Shown: positions 50,946 to 60,589, counted from the first letter of the stretch. The stretch: 64,000 bases of DNA from G965222505 sp965222505 (GCA_965222505.1 OZ244956.1:434001-498000); one strand, 5' to 3'. The notes: generated from the sequence alone by a model not told the origin. Numbers and translations are program-made.

Positions 50946-51152
50946 GGTGGCATGAGTTTAGGTGTAGGAGAAAGACACTTAGAGGCGGCGATGAGAAAGG
51001 AAACAAGTTCTTTTGTTGCCGGGGCTAAGGTAATGCTGGAAGCGCTTTTCTTCAACTGAAACCTTTCTTTTTCAGCCTGATGCCCTACCGTCGAAGCTGC
51101 GGATGTGACCCCCGCTTTAATCTTTGGGGCATGGGTTGTACCTTGATCGACC

Positions 51153-51160
51153 TACCTTTG
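51153..51160 (+). promoter_or_regulatory. Possible Bacteroidota-type -7 promoter element
   Basis: TACCTTTG fits TAnnTTTG, 40 bases upstream of the BNR gene start (51200). TTG at 51136-51138 is the nearest -33 candidate but the spacing (14) is shorter than usual. Confidence 0.35.
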
Positions 51161-51199
51161 GCACACCTGTATGCTTTTCCAATTCAATAACACACCACC

Positions 51200-54100
51200 A
51201 TGTTTGGCACTTTTCTTTTCTGTCGGCCAGTTGTCGCAATTTTGACATTGGCCCTGTTCTGTTACATACAGGACGTACCCGCCCAGTCTACCCTGGATTA
51301 TGATGAATCTCTGTACAGTGCCCTGGAATACCGGTCCATCGGCCCATACCGGGGCGGGCGTTCAGCTGCCGTCGCCGGCATTCCGGGCAACCCGACCACC
51401 TTTTTCTTCGGTTCGACGGGGGGAGGCGTATGGAAAACGACAGATGCCGGACAAACCTGGGATAACCTGTCCGATGGTTACTTTGGAGGTTCCATCGGGG
51501 CCGTTGCCGTAAGTGAATGGGATTCCAATGTCATCTACGTGGGCGGCGGGGAAAAGACCGTACGGGGCAATGTCTCGCATGGCTATGGGGTCTATAAAAC
51601 CCTGGATGGCGGCAAAACCTGGACCCACATGGGGCTCTCGGACAGCCGACACATCCCCCGCATCCGGATTCATCCCAAAAATCCGAACCTCGTCTACGCA
51701 GCCGTGATGGGGCATCTATTTGGACCAAGCCAAGAACGGGGCATCTACCGGAGCAAGGACGGTGGCGAAACCTGGGAACAGGTATTGTTCGCCAATGAAG
51801 AGGCCGGTGCAGTAGATTTGAACATGGACCCCTCAAACCCCCGTGTATTGTTCGCCAGCACCTGGCGTATCCGGCGCACGCCGCATAGTCTGGAAAGTGG
51901 CGGTGAAGGCTCCGGCCTGTGGAAATCAACCGATGGCGGAGACACCTGGACGGACATCACCCACAACGAGGGCTTGCCCCAGGGCATGATCGGCATTATT
52001 GGCGTGACGGTCTCCCCGGTCAATCCGAGCCGGATATGGGCCAACATTGAAGCCGCTGACGGCGGGGTCTTTCGGTCTGATGATGGCGGCGAAACCTGGA
52101 CCCGGATCAACGAGGAACGCAAGCTCCGGCAACGGGCCTGGTATTACACCCGAATCTATGCCGATACCCAAAATGAAGACGTCGTCTACGTCCTGAATGT
52201 ACGGTTCTGGCGCTCCAAGGACGGCGGCAAGACCTACGAAAGTATCTCAACCCCGCATGGCGACCACCACGACCTCTGGATCGACCCCATGAATGCCGAC
52301 CGCATGATTATCGGGGACGATGGGGGCGGACAAGTTAGCCTGGATGGGGGAGATAATTTCTCGACCTACCACAACCAGCCCACGGCACAGTTCTACCGCG
52401 TCACCACGGATAACCATTTCCCCTATCGTGTACTGGGTGCGCAGCAGGACAATTCAACCGTTCGGATCCTGCACCGGAGCAATGGAAGTACGATTACGGA
52501 GCGGCATTGGGAATCCACGGCAGGCGGCGAAAGCGGCTGGCTGGCCCCCCATCCGGAAAACCCGGACATCGTGTTTGGTGGCTCCTATGGCGGCTACCTG
52601 ACCCGTGTAAACCACGCCACCAATGAAGTCCGTGCCGTCACGGTTTGGCCGGACAACCCCATGGGCCACGGAGCCGAGGGCATGAATCCCCGGTTCCAGT
52701 GGAATTTCCCGATCCTCTTTTCTCCCCACAAAGATGCCAACATCAACGATTATCCCTTGTATGCGGCGGGAAATATCCTGTACAAATCATTGAACGAGGG
52801 CCAGTCCTGGACGGCCATCAGCCCGGATCTAACACGGAATGACCCAGGCACCCTCGGCACTTCCGGCGGGCCAATCACGAAGGACAATACCGGCGTCGAA
52901 TATTACGCCACCATTTTTGCCCTCGCCGAATCGAAACTGGAACCCGGTGTCATCTGGGCTGGATCGGATGATGGTTTGGTGCACATCACGCGGAACGGTG
53001 GGACCAACTGGACCAACATCACCCCGCCGGAAAGTATCTTCCCCGAATGGATGATGGTCAATGAAATCGAACTGCATCCTACAGATGCAGGCCGTGCGTA
53101 CCTGGTCGGCACCCGGTACAAGTTGGATGACTTCAAACCTTATTTGTACAAAACCACCGATCACGGCCAAACCTGGACGTCAATTACCAACGGCATCGAC
53201 GACAGCCACTTTACCCGTGCGCTCACCCCGGACCCCAACCGGGAGGGCCTGCTGTATGCCGGCACAGAGAGCGGCATGTATATCTCGTTCGATGATGGCG
53301 CATCCTGGAAACCGTTCCAGCAGAACCTGCCCCTGGTTCCAATCACCGACCTTACCATCAAGGACAACGACCTGATCGTGGCTACGCAGGGCCGCTCCTT
53401 CTGGATTATAGATGACCTCACCCCGCTGCATCAGTTAACCGATGCCATAGCCCAGGCTGATCACCACCTGTTCTCGCCTCGGCCTACCTACCGTATGCGT
53501 GGAGGAACCAGTACTTCCAAAACGGCTGGGCAGAATCCCCCCAATGGCGTGATGATCCACTATCATTTTGCGGAGGCACCGGACAGTAACGCCGTACATC
53601 TGGACATGCTGGAAAATGACGGCACCTTGATCAAGCGCTTCTCTCCGACGGACAAAACCAATGCCCTGTCCGTCGAAGCAGGCATGAACCGATTCGTGTG
53701 GAACATGCGCTACCCCGATGCCGAAGGGTTTGAGGGGCTGATCATGTGGGCTGGCTCCCTGACAGGTCCACGGGCTATTCCGGGCAATTACAAAGCCCGT
53801 CTGATTGTGGGTGAGGATTCTTCAGAAGTGAACTTCGAGATCAAGAAAGACCCACGGGCCACAGCCACCCAGGAAGACCTGATGGCCCAATTTGATGCCC
53901 TTATGGAAATCCGGGAAAAGCTTACGGAGACCCACCAGGCCATCAAGAACATCCGTGAGGTACGGAGCCAGGTTTCAGCAGTAACCGAACGGTTACCCGA
54001 TGACCACGCTGGCGCTGATGAAATCAAAGATGCCGGCAAAACCCTGAACGAAAAGCTCACCGCAGTGGAAGAAGCGCTGTACCAGACCAAAAACCAGAGC

Positions 54101-54358
54101 CGTCAAGACCCGCTCAACTTCCCTATTCGGCTCAACAACAAACTGAGCGCCCTGGGGGGTGTGATTTCGGTTGGTGATCATCTCCCCACGGACCAGGCCA
54201 TGGCATTTAAGGAAGAGGTTACAGCCGCTATCGATACCCACCTTGCCACCTTCAGGGACCTCATGGCGACCGATGTGCCCGCATTTAATGATCTGGTGCG
54301 TGAGAAATCCGTACCAGCCATTATGGTGAAGAAGGACAAAAAATCCTCAAACGTATAG
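51200..54358 (+). CDS. Exported BNR/sortilin-like beta-propeller protein
   Basis: 1052 residues. Signal peptide (VVAILTLALFCYIQDVPAQ). The bulk is sortilin/VPS10-type beta-propeller with repeated Asp-box motifs (TTDAGQTWDNL, TLDGGKTWTHM, SKDGGETWEQV, STDGGDTWTDI, SDDGGETWTRI, DGGTNWTNI and more). From about residue 790 a C-terminal region follows with a fibronectin-like strand-rich part (AGMNRFVWNMRYPDA, PRAIPGNYKARLIVGEDS) and a helical coiled part to the end. This architecture is common in secreted proteins of the phylum; enzyme activity is unproven. No T9SS tail is seen. Confidence 0.9.
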   Translation: MFGTFLFCRPVVAILTLALFCYIQDVPAQSTLDYDESLYSALEYRSIGPYRGGRSAAVAGIPGNPTTFFFGSTGGGVWKTTDAGQTWDNLSDGYFGGSIGAVAVSEWDSNVIYVGGGEKTVRGNVSHGYGVYKTLDGGKTWTHMGLSDSRHIPRIRIHPKNPNLVYAAVMGHLFGPSQERGIYRSKDGGETWEQVLFANEEAGAVDLNMDPSNPRVLFASTWRIRRTPHSLESGGEGSGLWKSTDGGDTWTDITHNEGLPQGMIGIIGVTVSPVNPSRIWANIEAADGGVFRSDDGGETWTRINEERKLRQRAWYYTRIYADTQNEDVVYVLNVRFWRSKDGGKTYESISTPHGDHHDLWIDPMNADRMIIGDDGGGQVSLDGGDNFSTYHNQPTAQFYRVTTDNHFPYRVLGAQQDNSTVRILHRSNGSTITERHWESTAGGESGWLAPHPENPDIVFGGSYGGYLTRVNHATNEVRAVTVWPDNPMGHGAEGMNPRFQWNFPILFSPHKDANINDYPLYAAGNILYKSLNEGQSWTAISPDLTRNDPGTLGTSGGPITKDNTGVEYYATIFALAESKLEPGVIWAGSDDGLVHITRNGGTNWTNITPPESIFPEWMMVNEIELHPTDAGRAYLVGTRYKLDDFKPYLYKTTDHGQTWTSITNGIDDSHFTRALTPDPNREGLLYAGTESGMYISFDDGASWKPFQQNLPLVPITDLTIKDNDLIVATQGRSFWIIDDLTPLHQLTDAIAQADHHLFSPRPTYRMRGGTSTSKTAGQNPPNGVMIHYHFAEAPDSNAVHLDMLENDGTLIKRFSPTDKTNALSVEAGMNRFVWNMRYPDAEGFEGLIMWAGSLTGPRAIPGNYKARLIVGEDSSEVNFEIKKDPRATATQEDLMAQFDALMEIREKLTETHQAIKNIREVRSQVSAVTERLPDDHAGADEIKDAGKTLNEKLTAVEEALYQTKNQSRQDPLNFPIRLNNKLSALGGVISVGDHLPTDQAMAFKEEVTAAIDTHLATFRDLMATDVPAFNDLVREKSVPAIMVKKDKKSSNV

Positions 54359-54401
54359 AAGCAAGTGCCCCGCCGGGTGCCGATGTTCAAAGCTGGCGTT
54401 A

Positions 54402-55862
54402 TTAACCCTTGATCCAAACCTGTCCTTCCCTGGGTCGGACCCCAATCTTGGATGTTTCACTTTGAGGACGAATGCTTGCGGTGAATTCAGGGGGCCACAC
54501 CTGTGTCCATACCTCCTGGCCGGCATCTGAGCGGTGCATCGTGAAGGTGTCTCGCTCCTCTCCCACGTTAAAGACGACAAACGCTTCTACGTCTCCGAGG
54601 CGTCTGAGGAATGCGTACGTGTTCTTGCGTGCAAATACCGTTTCGAATAACCCGGTCCGCAATACGGGATGTTGATGCCGTAATGCGGTAGCAGCCTGGT
54701 AGTGTGCCAGCAGGTCCGTGTCCCAGAACTCTTTGTTGTGCCAGGGGAAGGCTGTCCGACATGCGGGATCATCTCCGGCGGAGAGGCCAACTTCATCTCC
54801 ATAGTAGATACACGGTGCACCCGGCATAGTCATTTGGAAGAGCACACACAGTTCCAGCGCGGTACGGTCTTCGCCCATGATCCATCGGGCTCGTGCCGTA
54901 TCGTGGCTGCCCAGTACGTTAAGCTGGACGTGGTTGATGGCCCAGTCATAGTGGCTATGCATGGCTTCAACGGCATGTGCCATTGCGGGCGCATCAAGTG
55001 GTTTCAGGTCCAGGTGAGCCCGGTGGTAATCGCGCCGCAGGGATCTCCCGCCAAAGAAACTCAGCGCCGCATCCATAAACGGATAGTTCATGACGGCATC
55101 AAATTGGTCCCCCTTCAACCACCTGGGTGCCGGTTCCCAAATTTCTCCTACGATGTAGGCTTCCGGGTTGGCCGCTTTCACGACCTTTCGAAAAGTACGC
55201 CAGAAGTCTTCATCATCAATTTCCTGCGGCACATCCAGCCGCCAACCATCAATGCCAAATGCGATCCAATGCCGAGCAACGTCAAAGATGTAGTCACGTA
55301 CAGCGGGATGATCGGTATTGAATTTGGGCAAGGCCGGAAGCGCCCACCAGGCGGCATAATTCAGCGGCTGCCCCGGATGTACAGGATACGGGTTTAGCGG
55401 CCAATCCTGAATAATGAACCAATCCAGATAGGGAGAATCTCTGCCGGTTTCCAGAATGTGATGAAACGGCCAGAACCCTCGGCTCGCATGGTTAAATACC
55501 CCATCGAGTACCACCCGAATCCCGCGCACATGTGCAGCATCCAGCAAGATCCGAAATGCTTCATTCCCACCCAGCAATGGATCGACCTGATAATAATCAT
55601 AGGTGTGATACCGATGGTTGGAAGCCGAGGCAAAAATCGGGTTGAAATACAAGGCATTGACCCCCAGGGCTTCCAGGTAATCCAGCTTCTCAATCACCCC
55701 ATACAGATCGCCCCCCTGAAACCCCTGTGCTTCCGGCGGACTCCCCCAGGGCATGAGCCTCAATCCCTTGGGATGGGTAACCTGTTGGCTCCTATGGAAG
55801 CGATCTGGAAAGATCTGATAAAACACAGCATGCTTTACCCATTCAGGGGTCTGGATATCCAT
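54402..55862 (-). CDS. GH13 alpha-amylase family glycosidase
   Basis: 486 residues, no signal peptide, so cytoplasmic. Regions in order: VVLDGVFNHASR (region I/II), GIDGWRLDVPQ with nucleophile Asp210, VGEIWEP with acid/base Glu240, and VLGSHDTARARW with Asp321. VFYQIFPDRFHRSQQ and GGDLYGVIEKLDYLEALGVN are typical of the neopullulanase/cyclomaltodextrinase group (GH13_20-like), but the N-terminal dimerising domain is absent. It should hydrolyse maltodextrins. Upstream (on its strand) is the metallophosphoesterase, 12 bases away. Confidence 0.93.
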   Translation of the reverse strand: MDIQTPEWVKHAVFYQIFPDRFHRSQQVTHPKGLRLMPWGSPPEAQGFQGGDLYGVIEKLDYLEALGVNALYFNPIFASASNHRYHTYDYYQVDPLLGGNEAFRILLDAAHVRGIRVVLDGVFNHASRGFWPFHHILETGRDSPYLDWFIIQDWPLNPYPVHPGQPLNYAAWWALPALPKFNTDHPAVRDYIFDVARHWIAFGIDGWRLDVPQEIDDEDFWRTFRKVVKAANPEAYIVGEIWEPAPRWLKGDQFDAVMNYPFMDAALSFFGGRSLRRDYHRAHLDLKPLDAPAMAHAVEAMHSHYDWAINHVQLNVLGSHDTARARWIMGEDRTALELCVLFQMTMPGAPCIYYGDEVGLSAGDDPACRTAFPWHNKEFWDTDLLAHYQAATALRHQHPVLRTGLFETVFARKNTYAFLRRLGDVEAFVVFNVGEERDTFTMHRSDAGQEVWTQVWPPEFTASIRPQSETSKIGVRPREGQVWIKG

Positions 55863-55874
55863 CAGCGTGGGATT

Positions 55875-56672
55875 TTACAGGTTATAGGTTGTGATCCGCT
55901 CAGACTGAAAGTGGTTTTTTTCAGGTATATACCTGCGTTCATCAATCGTAATCTGCTCTGATTCGATCTGGATATGATTGTAATAATTTGCTTTGCGGTT
56001 CGCGCCCGCCTCACGGCCACGACTGCTCGTGGCCGTACCGGCACAGGCCACAACAACCTTATGATTGGTCTCGGGGATCGTAATCGCCCGCGCATGTGAG
56101 CGGTGTAAATGCCCCCAAAGCAACAACCTGACGTTTTGCCGAACCACTAAATCCAGTGCCGCCTGAGTCCCTTTGGCAACTTCATCCGTCGGTGCATTGG
56201 GTAACCGCAACAAGGGATGATGCACGACCAGCACCCTGAAGAAATGAGGTGGTTGGTGCTTTAAGAAATCTTCTACCCTTTCCAAATCGGAGCGCAAAAC
56301 CCGCCCCCCTTTGATTGTCCATCCATGCGCCGTATTGCACCCTGCAACGGCCAGACCCGGCGTAGCAAAGGCTGGGGTCAGGTTCTGAGCGATATACTTC
56401 ACGTATCGCTTGAGAGGGCGTTGTGTACGCTCAAGGGGCCAATACCATGCGGGTACATCATGATTGCCGGGGAGTACAACCACGGGCCCCCTGATCGCAT
56501 TGAGCATTTGCCGGGCTGCTTGATATTGAGAAGTTCTAGCCCGTTGGGTAAGGTCTCCACTGACCACGACCACATTGAACCTGCCCTCGCCCAACTCCTT
56601 GAGCAACGCATCCACAATGTTGGGATGCGAAATACGCCCGAAGTGTACGTCGGAGAGATGTGCAATTCTCAT
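55875..56672 (-). CDS. Calcineurin-like metallophosphoesterase
   Basis: 265 residues from ATG 56672 (MRIAHLSDVHFGR); an upstream extension to 56714 runs through a repeat and is unlikely. Metal motifs in order: LSDVHFG, VSGDLTQRA, LPGNHDVPA, VVHHPLLRL and WGHLHRSHA, complete for a two-metal phosphodiesterase. Targets of this CpdA/class III PDE-like group are cyclic nucleotides or other phosphoesters, not resolvable here. It ends 12 bases before the GH13 start. Confidence 0.92.
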   Translation of the reverse strand: MRIAHLSDVHFGRISHPNIVDALLKELGEGRFNVVVVSGDLTQRARTSQYQAARQMLNAIRGPVVVLPGNHDVPAWYWPLERTQRPLKRYVKYIAQNLTPAFATPGLAVAGCNTAHGWTIKGGRVLRSDLERVEDFLKHQPPHFFRVLVVHHPLLRLPNAPTDEVAKGTQAALDLVVRQNVRLLLWGHLHRSHARAITIPETNHKVVVACAGTATSSRGREAGANRKANYYNHIQIESEQITIDERRYIPEKNHFQSERITTYNL

Positions 56673-56678
56673 TTCGCG

Positions 56679-56720
56679 TAATGCATAGCGTAAAGCGCAG
56701 GACGCTGAACGCACTACGCA
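56679..56720. repeat. Heptad array (NNACGCA type)
   Basis: Six contiguous 7-base units at 56679-56720: TAATGCA, TAGCGTA, AAGCGCA, GGACGCT, GAACGCA, CTACGCA, each with a GCRY-like core in phase. It fills the gap between the metallophosphoesterase start and the end of the E2 gene. Confidence 0.55.
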
Positions 56721-56733
56721 TATCGAGATCCGA

Positions 56734-58029
56734 TTAGAGCATCATGTTTAGGGGCTGTTCCAGGAATTGTTTGAGCGTTGCCATGAACTGTGCACCGACG
56801 GCCCCATCTACAACGCGGTGATCGCAAGATAGCGTGATCGTCATGCGTTTACCGGGTACAACAGCCTCATCCTTAACGACGGGAACGTCCCGAATGGCGC
56901 CTACGGCCAGAATGCAGGCATTCGGCGGGTTGATAATGGCCGTAAACCGTTCAATTCCAAACATCCCGAGGTTGCTCGTGGTGAAAGTCGAGCCAGCCCA
57001 TTCTTCCGGGGCCAATTTCCGTTCCTTCGCCCGGCCCGCCAGCTCGCGGGTTTCCTGGGCGATTTGGGCCAACCCCTTTACATCGGCATTTCGGATAACG
57101 GGAGTAACCAGTCCTTCGTCGATGGCAACCGCTACGCCAATGTGAACTTGATGGTGAACCCTGATCTCACCTTCTTTTTCCAGGTAAGAAGCATTCACCA
57201 TTGGATGTTGACGGAGAGCCATCGCGCAAGCCTTGGTCACCAGATCGTTGAAAGAGATTTTCGAGAGGCCCTGTTGTTCGGTCAGGGCGTTCAGGTGCTT
57301 CCGGGCTGCGATTGAAGCTTCCATATCCACTTCTACCGTCAGGTAAAAATGGGGAGCTGTGTACTTGCTTTCGGCCAGGCGGCGGGCAATGGTCTTCCGC
57401 ATCTGAGAAAGACGAATGGCATCGTAATCGTCTCCCGGAACAGGTACCGGCGCAGGCGTGGGTACTCGGACGGGTATGGGGGCTACTGACGCAGGTGCAG
57501 AAACAGGCATAGCCGGTGCAGGCGCAGCTACTGCCGGTTTTTGTCCGAGGGCAGCTTCAATATCACGCTTGACAATTCTGCCCTCCGGTCCACTGCCCGT
57601 CACGTTGCCCAGGTCAAGGCCCCCTTCACGCGCCATCCGGCGAGCCAGCGGAGAGGCTTTCACACGCCCATCCGTTGGGGCTATCGTTGGTTCTGGCATG
57701 GGTGCTGCCGCAGGTTCCGCTTTCGGAGTCTTGGCTGGAGTTACCGCACCATTTCCCCCATACTTGCTGATCAAGTCTGAAATGTCTTCCCCTTCTTTGC
57801 CCAGCACGGCAATCAGTCCACCAATCGGGACAGAGTCTCCTTCTATGATGAGTTGCTTGAGCAACACACCGTCGTCATATACTTCCAGATCCATCGTGGC
57901 TTTATCCGTTTCCACCTGGGCGATTACATCGCCAGCAGATACAGAGGTGCCTTCTTCTACCATCCATGCAACGAGGACCCCTTCTTCCATGGTGTCGCTC
58001 ATCTTCGGCATTTCTACTGCAATGGCCAT
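56734..58029 (-). CDS. pdhC: Pyruvate dehydrogenase E2 (dihydrolipoamide acetyltransferase)
   Basis: 431 residues from ATG 58029. Lipoyl domain 1-80 with the lipoyl-lysine in VETDKATMDLEV (Lys43), Ala/Pro linker, peripheral-subunit-binding domain (about 130-170: VKASPLARRMAREGGLDLGN), second Ala/Pro linker and catalytic core (about 210-431) with HRVVDGAVGAQFM (His-Asp). One lipoyl domain only. It transfers acetyl to CoA in the pyruvate dehydrogenase complex. E1beta and E1alpha genes lie upstream on the same strand; no E3 gene is in view. Confidence 0.95.
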   Translation of the reverse strand: MAIAVEMPKMSDTMEEGVLVAWMVEEGTSVSAGDVIAQVETDKATMDLEVYDDGVLLKQLIIEGDSVPIGGLIAVLGKEGEDISDLISKYGGNGAVTPAKTPKAEPAAAPMPEPTIAPTDGRVKASPLARRMAREGGLDLGNVTGSGPEGRIVKRDIEAALGQKPAVAAPAPAMPVSAPASVAPIPVRVPTPAPVPVPGDDYDAIRLSQMRKTIARRLAESKYTAPHFYLTVEVDMEASIAARKHLNALTEQQGLSKISFNDLVTKACAMALRQHPMVNASYLEKEGEIRVHHQVHIGVAVAIDEGLVTPVIRNADVKGLAQIAQETRELAGRAKERKLAPEEWAGSTFTTSNLGMFGIERFTAIINPPNACILAVGAIRDVPVVKDEAVVPGKRMTITLSCDHRVVDGAVGAQFMATLKQFLEQPLNMML

Positions 58030-58039
58030 AATTGGGGAT

Positions 58040-58125
58040 TTGTTAGTTGTTGGTTGTACGCCCCGTTGGGGCTGGTTGTACGCCCGCTTTGCGGGCTGAA
58101 TGTAGAGAGCGCACAACTAACAACC
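58040..58125. repeat. Heptad array with inverted arms (TTGTNNG)
   Basis: TTGTTAG, TTGTTGG and TTGTACG lie in phase at 58040-58060; complementary AACAA/ACAAC units lie at 58112-58125. Between them TGGTTGTACGCCC occurs twice, each followed by a small GC hairpin (58061-58071 and 58082-58095). It separates E2 from E1beta. Confidence 0.65.
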
Positions 58126-58194
58126 AGCGAGCGCCTTGACCTTATTCGCAATGCGGAGAATGACCTCAATCGCGAGCGTACAACACACAAAGAA

Positions 58195-59178
58195 TTAGTT
58201 CACATACATCACCTGCTTACAAGCGGCAACTGTATCGGCCACGCTGGGCATGTAATAGTCGATCAGGTTTTTGGCGTATGGAGCCGGCGTATCCTTGGTG
58301 GTAATCCGTAGGATGGGGGCATCAAGGTGATCAAAGGCGCGCCGTTGAATCTGGAAGGTAATTTCAGAGGAAACACTTGCGAAGGGATAGGCTTCATCGA
58401 TGATCACCAGGCGGTTCGTCTTTTCGACAGAGCGTTGCACCATGTCAAAGTCGAAGGGACGGATGGTACGGGGATCAATGACTTCGGCCTCATACCCTTC
58501 TTTGGCGAGGGCATCGGCGGCTTCCATGGCGACCCAGTAGGCTTTGTTGTGCGCAACAATCGTGACATCGCTGCCTTCACGTGCCAGACGGCCCACGCCA
58601 ATCGGTATGGTATAGTCCGGTGCGTCTGATACCTCGCCGCGCATCCCATACATCACTTCACTTTCCATGAAGAGCACGGGATCGTCATCACGAATGGCCG
58701 ATTTCAGCAACCCTTTTGCGTCATCAGGATTGGAGATACTAATCACTTTCAGGCCGGGCACTTTGGCGTACATGGCTTCGAGTGAATTCGAGTGGGTTGC
58801 AGCCAACTGACCGGCAGCCCCGTTTGCCCCCCGAATCACGATGGGCACGTTAAACTGTCCACCGGACATGTACCTGATCTTCGCCGCGTTCGAGATGATC
58901 TGGTCGGCAGAGACGTAGGAGAAATTCCACGTCATGTACTCGATAATGGGCCGCAAGCCGACCATCGCCGCGCCGATCCCGAGACCCGTAAACCCATTTT
59001 CGCTAATCGGCGAGTCAATCACCCGCTCCGGGCCGAATTGGGCCAACATGCCCTGACTTACCTTGTACGCCCCGTCATACTCTGCAACCTCTTCCCCAAT
59101 CAGAAAGACGTTCTCGTCGCGTTCCATCTCTTCGACCATTGCGGCCCGAATGGCTTCCCTGAGTTGTAAAACTGCCAT
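58195..59178 (-). CDS. pdhB: Pyruvate dehydrogenase E1 beta subunit
   Basis: 327 residues from ATG 59178 (MAVLQLREAIRAAMVEEMER). The frame stays open upstream to 59562 only by running through a heptad repeat and the 3' end of pdhA in another frame, so the longer start is rejected. ENVFLIGEEVAEYDGAYKVS, DSPISENGFTGLGIGAAMVG and the C-terminal transketolase domain (VIDPRTIRPFDFDMV) are standard. With PdhA it decarboxylates pyruvate on ThDP. Confidence 0.95.
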   Translation of the reverse strand: MAVLQLREAIRAAMVEEMERDENVFLIGEEVAEYDGAYKVSQGMLAQFGPERVIDSPISENGFTGLGIGAAMVGLRPIIEYMTWNFSYVSADQIISNAAKIRYMSGGQFNVPIVIRGANGAAGQLAATHSNSLEAMYAKVPGLKVISISNPDDAKGLLKSAIRDDDPVLFMESEVMYGMRGEVSDAPDYTIPIGVGRLAREGSDVTIVAHNKAYWVAMEAADALAKEGYEAEVIDPRTIRPFDFDMVQRSVEKTNRLVIIDEAYPFASVSSEITFQIQRRAFDHLDAPILRITTKDTPAPYAKNLIDYYMPSVADTVAACKQVMYVN

Positions 59179-59185
59179 TTGTTTA

Positions 59186-59263
59186 GTCCATGGTCCGTGG
59201 TCCGTGGTCCGTGGTCCGTGGTCCGTCGGTTTTTTCAACGGGCAACGGGCTAATGACAACGGA
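59186..59263. repeat. Heptad array with inverted arms (GTCCGTG)
   Basis: Six contiguous heptamers at 59186-59227: GTCCATG, four GTCCGTG and GTCCGTC. After a short T-rich spacer, CAACGGG twice, CTAATGA and CAACGGA lie in phase at 59236-59263; CAACGGA is the near-complement of TCCGTGG. It sits 7 bases upstream of the pdhB start codon and carries no obvious ribosome site. Confidence 0.85.
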
Positions 59264-59311
59264 CGGTTTTTAGATATTGTAAGGGTTGAAATTAACGATA
59301 GGTGCTGGCAA

Positions 59312-60448
59312 TCACCCCTTATCAAACGGATAATCTTCCTGCACGTAGATGTCTTCGTAGATGGTTTCGAGTGGAGGAAACGGGCTATTTTCGGCAAACT
59401 CAACCGCAGCCAAAATTTCCGCTTTGACCTCATCATCAATCTTTTCCAACGCTTCGAGTTTGGCCATCTCGTTTTCCAGGAGATAGCCTTTGAGGCGCAG
59501 GATCGGATCGTCATTTTTGCGTTCGGCCAACTCTTCCTTGGTCCGGTATTTCCCAGGATCACTCATGGAGTGGCCCCGATACCGGTACGTGCGGATTTCA
59601 AGGATGGAAGGCTCTCCTTTTCGGGCCAAATCCATCAGATCCTTGTGGGCTTTGTACATCGTGAATACGTCCATCCCGTCGGCAACCGCCCCATGCATGC
59701 CATAGCTCACGGCCCGCTTGTAAAGGTCAGTTTCGGCGGAGGATCGGTCGACGGCAGTACCCATGCCGTACAGGTTGTTTTCACAAATCAAAACGGCGGG
59801 TAGCTTGTAGAGCCCGGCCAGGTTGGCAGCTTCGTGAAACGCCCCCTGCTGGATGGCACCATCCCCAAAATACGTGAGGCATGTGCCCCCTGTTTTTTTA
59901 TACTTGCAGGCGAAGGCCACCCCTACCCCGACGGGAATTTGCCCCCCGACGATGCCATGCCCGCCGAGGAAGTTTTTTTCCTTGTCGAAGTAGTGCATGG
60001 AGCCCCCTTTACCCCGCGAGCAGCCATCAATTTTGCCGAATAGCTCGGCCATACAGGCGTTGGTATCCATGCCAAGCGCCAGCCCAATGCCGTGGTCCCG
60101 ATAGGCCGTGATCACGTAGTCGTTGTCACCCGCGGCATACGCTGCGCCTGTGGAAACGGCTTCCTGGCCGATATACAAGTGCAGGAATCCGGCGATCTTC
60201 TGACGGCCATACATTTGGGCTGCACGTTCTTCAAATCGACGCTGCAACAGCATGCTCCGATACATACCGATGACTTGCTCTGTCGTCAAGCCCAGGTCTG
60301 TATGCGTGTAGCCGTCGTAGTAGTGCCGAAACTGTACAACTTCTTTTTCGATGACCATCGGCGAACGCTTCTTCCCATTGCCACGGGCGGCTGCTTTGGC
60401 AGAAGGTTTGGCCTTGGGTGGTGTACGTTTCGACTTTGCGGTTGCCAT
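59312..60448 (-). CDS. pdhA: Pyruvate dehydrogenase E1 alpha subunit
   Basis: 378 residues. A Lys/Ala/Pro-rich N-terminal extension (1-33) precedes the ThDP domain. LYIGQEAVSTGAAYAAGDND, RGKGGSMHYFDKEKNFLGGH and the ThDP motif YFGDGAIQQGAFHEAANLAG through ENNLYGMGT are intact; TYRYRGHSMSDPGKYR is the phosphorylation-loop region. First gene of pdhA-pdhB-pdhC. The pdhA-pdhB gap is 133 bases and is mostly repeat. Confidence 0.95.
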   Translation of the reverse strand: MATAKSKRTPPKAKPSAKAAARGNGKKRSPMVIEKEVVQFRHYYDGYTHTDLGLTTEQVIGMYRSMLLQRRFEERAAQMYGRQKIAGFLHLYIGQEAVSTGAAYAAGDNDYVITAYRDHGIGLALGMDTNACMAELFGKIDGCSRGKGGSMHYFDKEKNFLGGHGIVGGQIPVGVGVAFACKYKKTGGTCLTYFGDGAIQQGAFHEAANLAGLYKLPAVLICENNLYGMGTAVDRSSAETDLYKRAVSYGMHGAVADGMDVFTMYKAHKDLMDLARKGEPSILEIRTYRYRGHSMSDPGKYRTKEELAERKNDDPILRLKGYLLENEMAKLEALEKIDDEVKAEILAAVEFAENSPFPPLETIYEDIYVQEDYPFDKG

Positions 60449-60589
60449 AAACGAAGCGCAGGTTATGTGGTGTGTGGGATTCAGGGTAAAGGGAGCATGA
60501 AAGATACGCCCTCCATGTATAAAATGCTTCCACGCATGCTTGAGGGAGCCTCGATATGCTTTAAGATCGTGTAGATTTTTTCTTGTATT

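Noticed and set aside
59179..59562. N-terminal extension of pdhB to 59562
   Set aside because: It translates the heptad array (DHGPRTT-type repeats) and part of pdhA out of frame; homologues begin at MAVLQLREA.
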